From Pterobdella sp. o SKG-2022 (Eukaryota > Annelida > Clitellata > Hirudinida > Piscicolidae): 64,000 bases of DNA. The translations under genes and the position numbers were made by a program. The stretch's first letter is position 1, and each line of letters opens with the position of its first letter. Shown here in pieces: positions 1 to 10,967 of the stretch. The notes beneath the pieces were generated by a model, which saw nothing but the letters and a program-made list of their open reading frames with translations, made no database searches and was not told the DNA's origin. The stretch covers positions 1,287,172 through 1,351,171 of the forward strand of contig OZ038323.1 in the NCBI GenBank assembly GCA_964035795.1, read 5' to 3'.

Positions 1-700
1 AAAATCATCACAATGGAAATATAAACAAGATCAATAATACTGAGATCAAAAAAATTCATTGAACTTTAAATACCACATATGCATTTTAGATAGAGAAAAA
101 CCTGAATTAAATTATTTGAAAAACCGGTTTTCAGAATGGAATTAACATACAGTCTCAAAACAATATTCCTTTTTTTGGAATACTATCGATGAGCTTCCCA
201 GTGTTTGATGATTTGCTTTCAAGATCCATTAGTTTTTCTTTCCAATTATCATTTTTTCTTCATTATATTGGTTTCTGATTCTTCTAAAGTCCAACCCTGA
301 CCTCTTCACTTGGTGATATCAACAGGTTCGTGTTAAAGCTATGCCGTCGGGAACTTATGTTCCTAGAAAAGCCTTCCAAAGCAGATAGTCTTGACACTGG
401 CAATGAAGTGCTGAAATTCGGCTAACATAGAACAATAGTGAAGACTTTTGTTCTTGCGTCTGTGAATAGTCAACTGCAAGCAGTTATTTTTTCTGTCAAC
501 CTGGGTGACAAAAGCTTCTGCAGCTGGTTTTTACATATCTCGATTTTCATAGTGTAAAGCAGGGGTTCAGCGAGAAAGTACTTTCACCAGAGTAACAACG
601 GTGAGGCACATAGCCCGAATTAGTAGGGAATGGTATAGGTTTTGAACTGCCATGAGTGTTCAAGCTGGTGCAAGGAAAAGCATTTGCGTTGAAAAAACTA
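1..700. other. No gene recognised
   Basis: AT-rich sequence with stops in all frames and no recognisable coding similarity, RNA gene or repeat structure. It directly precedes the LINE remnant that begins near 700 and may contain that element's untranslated leader, but nothing in the sequence proves this. Confidence 0.5.
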
Positions 701-3700
701 GCCACAAAACGTGGAAACGACTCTAAATTTACCTATAAGCGGTGCTGTCCCAAATAGTGGAAGCAATGATGTCTCCGGCTTGACTGCTCGAGAACATGGA
801 TCAGCAGGGTCGGGTCCATGTGGCAACACAAATGAATGCCCAAAAAAACTTTTAGTTAGTAGTCTAAATGTTGGTACACTTAAGAGTGAAGGTGATGAGG
901 TGGTGGAAATTTTGTCTCTTAGAAGGTTGGATTTTCGTTTCGTTCAGGAAACAAGATGGAAAACTCTGGTTAAGATATTCGATGGTAAAAACTTGATGTA
1001 TAAGTATATTGGGTTTGTTTTATACAATAAGTTTTGTGGGGTAGGTATTTTGGTACCAGAAAAATGGTGGGAAAATGCGTATGACGTCACTAAGGTGTCT
1101 GATCGGGTATTTGTCATCCGTCTGGTTATTGGTAATAAGGTCTTCGCCATTGTATGTATCTATTCTTCTGAAACAAAATTATGTGAAAGTATTTAAGACG
1201 AGCTCCTTGGGGCATGTGCTGTTGGTTATAAAGAAGTGCATGAGGGATTACCATTTGAGAAAAGAAATGCATATGGTGAGAGGGTTTTGAAATTTGCGGT
1301 TGCAAACAATTTTGTCCTTACAAATTCGGGATTCAAGAAAAGGTCGAAACACTTGATAACATATCAATCTGGTTGATACTCTACCAAAATTGATTATGTT
1401 TTCTGCAGGGAAAGGTTATTAAAATGTGTTAAAAATGTAAAGGTGCTCCTTGGTGTGGTATGCTTCTTAGCACAAACTTGTAATTTCAGTACTACGGATT
1501 TTTTCCATCAAAAAAGTGAAAAAAAGTTTGAACTATGAAGTGTGGAATTCACTTAATCTTGATGGGAAAGCTCACTTCTGCGTACTTCACTTCTCTCGCT
1601 AACCAAAAAGCTTCAACAAAAATATCTGTGAATGACGATTGACTTTTACTTAAAAGAACCAATTATCGACTTACAAACACGTTTGTGGAGTTTTTTCTAT
1701 TGTTCCGCAAAAAAGCAGACGTAGTGGTGGAATAGTAAGGTAGATGCGGCAGGGATTGAAAAAAGAAAATTTTTCAAACTTTGGAAAGCAGGTGGTAGTC
1801 TATGTTTTAGCTTAGCGAGCATCCGATCGCATAGTAGACCATGCTAAAAATGAGGCACTGATGTCATTTTCAAAAATATAGGGCTGATATCACTAACATC
1901 TATCGTCTAGCCAAACAAATGGGCACATGGACCGAGATGTTGTGGGTGAGAAACCTGTAGTAAATGACACGAGAACATTGTCATTAGATGCTGAATCAAA
2001 CAAAGCCGCATGGAGAGAATACTATATCCGCTTAGTTAACCATGAGTTTCCATGGAATGAAAACAATCTTCATGAAGAATTGCCGGTATTCTTCAATCGA
2101 TACTGATATAGTTCATAAAGCCGTTTACAAAATGATTTTTGGCAAAGCTGCCGGTCCATCTGGAGTTGTGTTCGAAATGATCAAAGCAATTTATGGTACA
2201 GGATTCGAGCTTATACGTGACCTCACCAATGCTATCATAGCTCAAAATTGCATTCCGTTGGATTGACAATATAGTTACATAGTTAATCTGTACAAAGGTA
2301 GAGGTGATGCGTTAGTCAGAGATAACTTAGAGGCTTGAAACTGATGGACCATGTGATGAAAACCGTTGAACGTGTGATGCAAGCGATCATCAAAAGCAAT
2401 ACAAACATAGATAAGATGCAGTGCGGTTTTATGCCTGGGCGTTGCACCATTGACGTTATATTTATTCTACGCAAGTTGCAAGAGAAGTACATGGCTGCCA
2501 ACAAGCCGCTTTTCAGGCTTTCATTAAGCTGGAAAAGAAATGCGATCGCGTTTCTCGGAAGATATTATGGTGGGCTATGCGGAAACTTGGTATTGAAGAG
2601 TGGTTGGTGCGTATGGTTCAGGTTTGTATGTGGGTGTGAAGAGCATGGTAAAGCTTGGTGATGGTTGCAGCAAGAAATTTGGTGTTGATGTAGGCATCAA
2701 AATTCAGTTTTGAGTTTTTTTCTCTTCATCATAGTACTTGAAGCTGTCTAAAGGATTTCGGATAGGTTCTCCATGGAAGTTACTGTACGCTGATGATTTT
2801 TTAATTATTTCTAAAAGGATTGGTTTAAAGTTTGAAAAAAATAAAAAAATGGTTTAAAGGATAAAGATTTTAAGGTAAATATGGTAAAAACGAAGATTAT
2901 AATATGTGGTAATCCCGCGAACATACTCAAAAAGTCTCACAACTTTCCATGGGGTGTTTGCTTCAATGGTGTAGGCTGTGATTCTTTTGAAAGGTTCTAA
3001 AAGTTTGATGCATAAAGTGTTGTGATAAAAGCTGCAGTTTGAAGAAAGATACATCATTTGGCTGTGCTCGATGTATGGGTACTGCACGACCAGTGGATGG
3101 TAGACAAATAACTAAGTTCAAATGGGTAATGACAAGTTGAAAATTGTTACTGACTTCTGTTATCTTAGTAACATGATTTCTGCTGGAGGAGGCTGCGAAC
3201 TTTCGTTAATCACCAGATGCAAATCTGCTAGAGTTATTTTCGTCAACTTCTTCCACTTTTCACCAATCTTCATCTACTTTTTACAGCCATAGACCAAGTT
3301 TAAAACACATACATCAGGTCTGTAATGCTGTACTCTTCTGAAACATGGAGTTTAACAACACCTCTGAACCGATTGAAGTACACTGTCTTAGCTATGATTT
3401 GGTGGATTTGCAAAGCCAAGATCGAAGACAAAACAAAATTTTTACGCACTACTTGGCATCAGGAACATATAAACGACGCTGCGTTGTCATAGGTTGAAGT
3501 GGTTTGATCGTGGTGTGCAGATGACGTTGTACCTCAAAGGTTTCAAGATGATTAGTGTAAAAAGATCTGGTAAGCCAAAAATGACGTGGAAAGAGTTACT
3601 GAAGAAAGAGCGGGCCAAGTTCAATTTGTCAGAGATTGACCCACATGACCTCTTCACGAGGAAGAAAATTGTTTACAAGAAAATCATACCCTCTGCTGAG

Positions 3701-3790
3701 AAAAATGAACTCAAAAAAAAGAAAAGATTGACTCTGGCTTCCAGTTCAACCATTTATTTTTCGTGTATCTACATTCAAGTTTTCTTTTGA
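700..3790 (+). mobile_element. Degenerate APE-type LINE (endonuclease + reverse transcriptase)
   Basis: Remains of a non-LTR retrotransposon read left to right in broken frames. Near 855-960 is the N-terminus of an apurinic-type endonuclease (LNVGTLKS, then QETRWK). At 2130-2270 and 2330-2510 are reverse transcriptase blocks (KAAGPSGV; LKLMDHVMKTVERVM; QCGFMPGRCTID), and near 2785 the catalytic YADD box. The C-terminal tail (3500-3700; GKPKMTWKELLKKE) matches the conserved LINE tail that usually reads GRPRKTW. Stops and frameshifts break every domain, so it cannot be autonomous. The family resembles the elements often annotated as craniofacial-development-protein-2-like in invertebrates. The exact clade is not assigned. 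Confidence 0.85.
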
Positions 3791-3885
3791 GACGTTTTGC
3801 ATCATGAGATTCCTGATCGAACCATGGATCAGGTGGTCTCTGATGAATTCGACTAGTCTTGATGGGTAGCAGCTTTACATCAATC
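3785..3885 (-). repeat. Short antisense fragment of a LINE linker region
   Basis: The reverse complement closely matches about 57,955-58,050 (+): both contain the stretch encoding PPDPWFDQESHDAK, a LINE linker motif between endonuclease and reverse transcriptase (typically PWFDxECRxAKR). It directly abuts the 3' end of the 0.7-3.8 kb LINE in opposite orientation. Confidence 0.7.
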
Positions 3886-4500
3886 ATTAGAAATCAGAAT
3901 GAAGCTTTTATGGCTTGAATATTTGAATAAGTTATGAAATGGAATGAACTTTTAAATTTTTTTTTAATGGTGAAAATAAAGTTTTAACAAAAAAATTAAA
4001 AATAACAAAGAAATAAAAATTTGAATATCAAAAGAATGCCTAAAAGTACATTAGATCAATTGTAGAAACAAAAATGATTTTGATGGCAGGTTGCTACCAC
4101 GATAATGAAGCCAGCAGATGCCCTCAAAACTGCAAACGTTTGTATGCCCTTACTCCGTCATGTTATGCCTATGAACGCCCACAAATATCCTAATTTTTAT
4201 TTACGATCATCTTTTTTATCGATAGAATAATAATAAATTTTCATTACATTGAAGATTCAGTTGATGGGTACTGAGTTGTGCCTACACTTCAATGGATCTA
4301 ATGAGGTGCAACCCACTTCCAAGCCAGGCCTGTTTTTCTGTTGTTTGGTGTAATGTGAACAATTAGTTTGATAATATTTTATATAACGTCTAAAGTAGAA
4401 CTTCCACAATTTAGATTGAAGTTTTGTTTAATTAATTTATAAAATATAATGGTTTGTTACTATGAAAGGGAAAGTTTTTTCTTATTTTTGAGTATAAGAG
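3886..4500. other. AT-rich spacer, nothing recognised
   Basis: Very AT-rich sequence with poly-A and poly-T runs. No open frame of substance, no RNA gene, no clear repeat. Confidence 0.5.
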
Positions 4501-4510
4501 AATATAATGC

Positions 4511-4690
4511 AGTTATGTAATGCGGTATTTATAAAGCGCTTTTCCTTATAGATCAAAGCGCTTGCTACAAGTTCAATGTAGCAAAAACACACTGGAACAG
4601 GTGCTAATTGTCGGCCCACGCGGGATCGAACCCGGTAACTTTAGATAATTAGTCTAATGCTCAACCATTGAGCTGTAGGGCCGACAATGA
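4511..4690 (-). repeat. tRNA-derived SINE, copy 1
   Basis: Read on the minus strand from 4690, a tRNA-like head (A-box TAGCTCAATGG-like, B-box GGGTTCGATCCCGC) is closed by an extended stem GTCGGCCC/GGGCCGAC. The anticodon-like loop CTAATTA would give AAT, so a tRNA-Ile ancestor is plausible. A body of about 100 nt follows with the hairpin tail AAGCGCTTTGATC...AAAAGCGCTTTATAAATACCGCATTACAT. Three more copies lie at 24.45, 48.05 and 53.6 kb. The long stem, shared tail and copy number make it a SINE and not a working tRNA gene. Confidence 0.9.
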
Positions 4691-7181
4691 GCAAAAATAA
4701 ATTCACTTTAAAGTCTTCAGTTGTTAGTCACTTTGTATAACCCTAAAAGCCAGTCGCTTTTAGGAGCTATTGTGGTTTTTGTTATATTTCTGATGCTTTG
4801 ACAATTTTCAAAGAGTCCGTTTGCCAACAACATGAACGACGCATTCTGCTAGTCAATATATAATGATTTGTTGCATTCTAGAAACTGTTCCATTATGATA
4901 CAGAGTTTGCCTATTTGATTCACTGGATTGGGCTCATTAGACGGTTCATCTAAAATGCTACCTATCTGCCTATTTTTCCTCCCTCTTTTATATATTTTAC
5001 TGACTGCTCCGATTTTTCTTTTTTTTTCTAAATCTTTGGTGTGTAAATTTCTCGTGCTGTCATGGTGAGCCTTCATGGGCTTCTAGAAGAAATTTAGTCG
5101 GTTTTTATGGGGGTTGTGCTAATTTTATTTTTTTATGTGATCCCGCTTTGGTTGAAGAAATTTTACTTGTGACTAATTTTTTTTAAGCTTTCACAAAAAT
5201 CTTTCTTATGATGGTATATATATATAAACAGTGGAATTCCGTTTTATTCCAAACATAATTCGATAGTTAATTTTTAAAATCATTTTTAGCTTTTTCATCT
5301 TTTCTAGTTACCGCCAAATTATGATGTCCAGGTTGGCACTAGTTGACACACGAAAACAACACAAAAAACTCTCAGACTTCAAAGATCAGCTTTACTCGAT
5401 GTGGAAAATCTTGAATAACTCTTCATTTTATTGTTCAAAACATTGTGTTTTAACATCACTCGTTGCTGCACAACACTTATTTATCAGAAACATATAACCT
5501 TGTTGCACTCCTTCACAGGCCCCATGTTTTCACAACAAGTTTTTCTGGAACCTTGTGGGGAGCCTGGTGTGAAGGAAGCTAAGGTGGAAATAATGATTTG
5601 AAAAAAAATTTTATTGTTATTTTATGAAAAATTGAAAAATAAATGCCAATGATAAGAATATTAAAATTCTGAACAAACACAAGAGCTCAAACCCGCCAGG
5701 TGTGGTACGTGATGGAACAGGGAGAGATACGCAGAGACTCGTGGTGTTTGGTTTCATCTCCCAACGGAGTCTATGTCGTCCCATGTCTTCCGGCCTCCAA
5801 ACAATTACAGTGGCTTTATATTCCAGTAAAATCTTTCTTTATTATTTTAACTGTACAAGATTTATTTGTTTTATCGTTCACATTCCATCATTTCAATCAG
5901 AGACTCAAAAGGATTTACCATGCATCTGAAAAAAAATGTTTGACAATTAGAAACAAAAGTGTGATAACGGCATTCTGCAGCTTGAGAGACCCCAACCAAA
6001 TGTGGTCCATGGATGAATATGTCAGCCCTTATTAAATCTCTTTAATAGTTCAGATTTAAGAGAACTTTCATTTTGGCATGTGTTTTTAACTTTTCAATGT
6101 TTGTTACAGTTTTATAATGTTCTACAACCTTTAAGCATATTTTTCCCAGCGCTTTCAGAGAATAAAAAGATGCAACTCTCAATGTTAATCCTAGTCTTAT
6201 CATTTTCATGGTAGAATCAGTTCTCATAGAGTTACTTTTTCAAAAAAATCTTAAAAACAAAAAAATTAAAAGTAAAACACTATTTAAAAAATTTCTTGTT
6301 GGTATTTCAATTTTTCATAAAACATTTGCATCTTGCACTGAAGAAATGTCTGTAGAGGTGTGTGACTCGTTTGAAGTCTCATATACATTTCCAATTCGAA
6401 GTCACGCAGTGAAAGCTGTTGTTCAAAAACATAAACACTAGTCTTTACTAAGTAAATTTAAGGTTTTATTGCGGAATCTTTTTATTGGAACATATCAAAG
6501 ACATGTGGTATGAATAACAAAATTTTGAATAATTTAAATGCTTAAAAATGATTTTTTTCTAAATTTCAAAAATATTCAACAGAAAAAATTTTTTTCAGGT
6601 TTCCCAAGACTTCACGAGGCTTTCCGCACTCACATCATGAACTCATATACGAGCATGCTCATACATAGGAAAGTAGTGCTTCATGTTGAATTGTCAAATT
6701 TGTAAAACTTATAATAAGGGAAGCTAGAAAACTTTTAGACTAATTTGAATTATTCTTTGGTATTTCTCATCATTAAATTTAAAAGTTTTTTTCGTCATTT
6801 AGAGACATGTAAACATTTGGAATTTTTTTGAGGCTTTAGTTTGCAATCAATATGCAGACCTAACTAATCAAAATCTCTTGAATCAGATTTAAATTATGAA
6901 CATTTTAATTATTTATAGTTCAATAAATGCATTGAATACGCGCGTAGTTGTTGTTCGTCGATTCGTTTTTGAATGTGATCATAGCAACAAGATTTATGGA
7001 AAAAAAAACATAGAATATATTGTAAAGTAAGTTTTTATTAGTACCTGTGCGTCCACAAATGACCGAACAAATCGATCCGCGTGAGAAAACCTCCCGCAAG
7101 TTTGGCACTAGTGAGTATGGAGTCTGTATGGTGGACTTCTTCCAGCTTTGCGTCTCTATTTTAGCATTTAACTGTTTTTCT
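4691..7181. other. Intergenic AT-rich stretch without a recognised gene
   Basis: Short open frames exist (for example 5700-6035 +, 6208-6441 +, 6920-7195 -) but none shows a known motif, splice-site-supported exon or compositional coding signal. It is probably old repeat debris. A short (TA)n run lies at about 5215-5225. Confidence 0.5.
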
Positions 7182-7263
7182 TTCCAACCAACCATCGAAG
7201 ATACTATATATATAATATTTTTATTGTATTGTATTGTATAGTATCTTCAATGGTTGGTTGGAA
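7182..7263. repeat. 27-bp inverted repeat (hairpin)
   Basis: Left arm 7182-7208 and right arm 7237-7263 are reverse complements with one mismatch, separated by a 28-nt AT-rich loop. It sits at the downstream (minus-strand) edge of the LINE remnant at 7.24-8.4 kb, so it may mark a foldback rearrangement or a small inserted element. Confidence 0.8.
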
Positions 7264-8400
7264 CGCTGTTAAACTGTTCGGCCCACCTTTCCAAACTCAT
7301 TTTCTTGTCAGTGATCAACCTTGAGCCATCAGCATTGAGTACAGGTGTGCTTTGTATTTCTCCGGTCCAAAGAAGCACTTGAGAGACTCTTAAAACCGCT
7401 TTATGTCGTGTCTGTCAGCAAAACTTTGAATCTTGCCAGCTTTTCGACTGAGCTAAGCGGGGTTTCTTATAAACGCCTCTGCACTTGTTGATATAGGCAT
7501 TTTTCTTTGCATTAGAATTCGGATCATTCTCGTGCAATCTGTGATCATGACGTTTTTTTTCCAATATAGTTTTAATCTCTATATCATTTTTCTCAGCCAA
7601 TCTTGATGTTTTAGGGAATTTATGCCTAGTACTTGTGAAGCAAAAGAATAGATGGTCGTTTTAGAACTTTCTGACTTTGTGGCCTTCTCATAGTAGTGAG
7701 GTGTAGCTTGGTTTTCGAAAACTATGAGCCGATAATCTTTTCAACAATCCACACATCTCGTCGGTCTTGTAGCTGACAATGATGTAGTCAGTGAGATGCT
7801 AATGCCTTGATCGGAGGTGCATCCAAGATGTCTTGTTGCGTTTTGAAAGTCAAAGTATGCGTAATAGTGAGTAAAAGAGATAAGCAAGTTTTAAAAGTTT
7901 TAAACCGTTTTTATTAAACTTGCCAATTCCAACTCCTTCCCATACCTAGTGGTCTTTACCAGCATGAGCGTTAAAATCGCCGAGTAGAATAAGCTCATTG
8001 GACTGTGAAACTTTGGAAATGAAATTTTCCAATTCTTCATAGGATTTATCTTTGACATCAGCTGGGTTAGTCATAGTAGAAGGGTATGTACTTATGAAGA
8101 TAGCAGATCTTTTCTCTCAAAGAAAGTTTGAGTATCATGAGACGGTCATTTAAGCCTTTCAGAACACTATGAAGCTTCTTCCTTATTTGGTTTTTAATAG
8201 CAAAACCATCTCCAGCTTTGCATCGTTCACCCTCGATGATTCTATTCCAGAAACAAGTGTAGCCACCACCAATTTCAGTGAGATGCCCCTTGTATGAAAA
8301 ACGGGTTTCACTGAGAGAAGCAATGTCCACTTGATAACGCCTATGTTCCCTGGCTATCAAAGCTGTTCTGTGTTCAGGTCTTTCTTATTTGTTAGAATCA
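7240..8400 (-). mobile_element. Degenerate LINE, endonuclease part
   Basis: Minus strand. At 8360-8070 is an APE endonuclease segment (VDIASLSETRFSYKG, then EIGGGYTCFWNRIIEGERC, then IKNQIRKKL). About 7960-7990 encodes a decayed GDFN-type active-site block, 7600-7415 the post-endonuclease linker, and near 7275 an RWAEQFNS motif that precedes reverse transcriptase in this family. The reverse transcriptase is missing. The endonuclease is clearly related to that of the 48.5-50.7 kb element: both carry the GGGYT-FW-RII-GERC-AG pattern, so they are copies of one family. Confidence 0.8.
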
Positions 8401-8755
8401 ATTGATTCTTTCTAACATTCCAGAATGCTAAAGTTAAGCAATTGAATGTTTTTTTGTCTGAGCAGCAAAAATAGGAAACACGCCAGCTGCTGGCCGAGTA
8501 TACAGGCACTTTGCTCTCACATTAAAAACATCGATTAGCTTTAGACGCAAGCCTATAGTTGATGAACCAATCATGGAACTTCAAAAAAATTGTGAAAGTA
8601 CTGAAATAATCATATTTTACATTCGTATCTGAATAAAACTATTTTTTTTTGTTTTTTTTTTTTGAAAAAAAAATATTTTTTTCATGCCAAAAAACACTAT
8701 TTAAGAAAATTTCAAAACATTCGGACACATTAAAAAAGTTTTATGATAAAAAAAA
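8400..8755. other. Spacer with poly-T/A runs
   Basis: AT-rich; homopolymer runs near 8640-8690. No coding or RNA signal seen. Confidence 0.5.
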
Positions 8756-9112
8756 CTAACATTTTTCAACTAACAAAGCCAACTTAAAACAGAGACACAA
8801 ATGCTTTGCCGCTTGGAACTTCTTTAGCCGAGTATGGCTAGAACAAACTATTTTTAGAGCACCTTTTCTAGCTTCATCCTCAGGCAAAAAGTCAAGCAGA
8901 GCTATTCTAAAAAAGGCTGTTTGGTCATTCAGGGGGCTGTCGGATTTTTCTGCTGTTCTAGATTTAGGAAAAAACGACCAAATGGCCTGTACCGTCTTTT
9001 TGCAGGTTTGCAACTACAGCTTCAAGTGTTTCCGCATCTGTTGCTTCGCCGCTCTTCCAACGCCACAGAACTTGAAAAGTTTGTGGTTTTGTTGCCATAA
9101 CCTGCACTGAAA
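8756..9112 (-). pseudogene. Death-domain-like fragment with frameshift
   Basis: On the minus strand, after a possible splice acceptor at about 9113, one frame reads QTFQVLWRWKSGEATDAETLEAVVANLQK. This follows the C-terminal half of a death domain (hydrophobic-x-x-W, then G-x-AT-x-x-x-L-x-x-hydrophobic). The frame then shifts near 9010-9000, and an 85-residue frame continues (KKTVQAIWSFF...) to a stop at 8756. The shift argues for a broken gene or retro-fragment, or for a missed intron. The family call rests on the spacing of a short motif, so it is tentative. Confidence 0.35.
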
Positions 9113-9843
9113 TGATATTTAAGGAAAGAAAGCTTGCACTGCACCACTTTCATTCTATTGTCTTAAAAAGTCCAAACCGTTAGCAAAACATGGTCAAAAC
9201 AGCTGGTGATTAAGCTGGATGCAGGAGTTGTGGAGAGACACAAGAATGCATCATCAAACCGCTTAAAGGTCTTCACTTTTGATTTATGTTCTGATTTTCT
9301 CCCCTAACCTTTACTTTCTGTTTTCAATGCCTATAATGACGCACAATAGAGATTAAGTTCTCTTGATAAAAATTGACATCGTTTAGAAAATTATTTTTCT
9401 TTAAGTTCTTTCTTGAACAATTACTTATTTGAAATAATAGCATTGAAATTGAAATTTGCAAATGCTTTGTTTGCAAGTTTATGGTAGCAGTTCGAGTGCA
9501 GAACTTGGTACTGGAAAAGAAGTCGTCAAAATTCATATCATCAATTTCATTTAGAATTTCATAATATAGTATTAACTCCCCTCTAAATATTAGGTATTTA
9601 AAGAGTAAGTTTCATGATTTCGTATACACATTCGATATATAAAGCTGAAGTTGAATTTAAAATAAATTCTAATTATTCTCATGAAATCAAAATTTCATTT
9701 TAAATATACTTTTAATAATTAATTTCAAAAGTTTATTTTTTGTTTATGACGTAGTGTTAAAAGTTTACTTGAATTCCTCAATTTACAAGACTAAAACAAC
9801 TTCAATATGAAAATTTATATAATTTACTTTATAATAAACGCAA

Positions 9844-10107
9844 TCAACCTAGCCAACCTGGAAGGTAAGAACAATTTCCAATAATATTCATATTAGTTGT
9901 TCCTTGGTAGTAGTCAGTTGTATTTTTGGAGCAAAGCTGAGAGTAAGTGTTGAAATCCATCTGAGACTCTACTGTAGAAGCCGCATAGAAAGTATCTAAG
10001 AAAGAAAAGGCGTTGAATGAAATTTGTCCATACTCTACAAAAAAAAGATGACGAGACGTGGTATAGCCAAGAGTATGAATGGCAGAAGAGTGCAAACATT
10101 TTTGAAC
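9844..10107 (-). CDS. Unidentified open frame, possible exon
   Basis: An 80-residue minus-strand frame with balanced composition and two cysteines near its end (LCSKNTT...; IIGNCSYLPGW). It is less biased than the surrounding AT-rich sequence and could be an exon or an old transposon fragment. I do not recognise a family, and no clear splice acceptor defines the upstream edge. Nearby sequence (9.12-9.84 and 10.11-10.46 kb) shows nothing else. Confidence 0.2.
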   Translation of the reverse strand, partial: VQKCLHSSAIHTLGYTTSRHLFFVEYGQISFNAFSFLDTFYAASTVESQMDFNTYSQLCSKNTTDYYQGTTNMNIIGNCSYLPGWLG

Positions 10108-10468
10108 AAACTTTGTCCTTTAGGCTAAAATTGCTTCAATAGGTTTTCCCGCTAAGAAACAACTAGGAAAACAAAGCATTTTTTAAAGATTCTTTTTCTT
10201 AATAAGAAATAATTGAAAAGTTTGGGCCATCCTTACAATATCATTGTAGATTACCAAAGAGTAATTTATTGAAAAAGTCATTATGAAGCTATTGCTCGAT
10301 AATCATGGGTGAAAACTTCAAATATCTGTTACTTCAATGAATTTAGTAACAACAAAAACTGTATTTCTCTAAATAACTAATTGGCTTTTTAACTAAACAG
10401 CTAGATAAATAACTCACTAAAAAATAAGAAAACTTACGATAAACAATTAAACCCATTTTGAATTAAAG

Positions 10469-10599
10469 CACCACACTAGATGAAATAGACTGTGCTATGC
10501 AATGCGATGAACATTCTACCACATGTGTGAGAGAAAACGGAACAACCACATGTGAATGTAGAAAGGGTTATGTGAGAATTGATCACAAAACTTGTAAAG
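10469..10599 (+). CDS. Orphan calcium-binding EGF-like exon
   Basis: An exon-sized frame bounded by an AAAG acceptor and a GGTGAAT donor encodes DEIDCAMQCDEHSTTC, then VRENGTTTCECRKGY, then a sixth cysteine in DHKTCK. The six cysteines, the leading D-E-I-D and the C-x-C spacing fit a calcium-binding EGF module, found in secreted or membrane extracellular proteins. Entry phase 2 and exit phase 1 differ from the usual 1-1 EGF exon. I found no neighbouring exon of the same gene, so it may be one exon of a gene with large introns or a relic. Confidence 0.55.
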
Positions 10600-10965
10600 G
10601 TGAATAGTTCACTTTTCACTTTAATGAAGATAAAACAAATTTTTTTAAAGAGTTAACAGGCATGTCCTTGCTGGAACCCTGTGATTCTTCACAAAAAAAT
10701 AAAAATATTTTTCAAGGGTGCTTCATTTTCTTGAACACACAAAGACATGAATATATTTAAATAATTTTTAGAAAGCAATTTCACAATGAAAATAATTTTT
10801 TTACGTCAAATAATCTACATTCTAAGCAAGTGGTAACAACTAAAAATTAATATTGGTAATTAAAAGTCAACTGTGATTTATTTTTTCAAATTTACATATT
10901 AACAGAAATAATATATTTTTCTCATAGTTCTAAAACATCACAAAATATCTCTTCAATATTTTAAG
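10600..10965. other. AT-rich spacer
   Basis: No coding, RNA or repeat structure recognised between the EGF-like exon and the next LINE remnant. Confidence 0.5.
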
Positions 10966-10967
10966 TT

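Noticed and set aside
4615..4690. Functional tRNA-Ile(AAT) gene
   Set aside because: The head is tRNA-like, but four copies share a long SINE body and tail, the acceptor stem is over-long, and one copy lacks the anticodon arm. It is a SINE.
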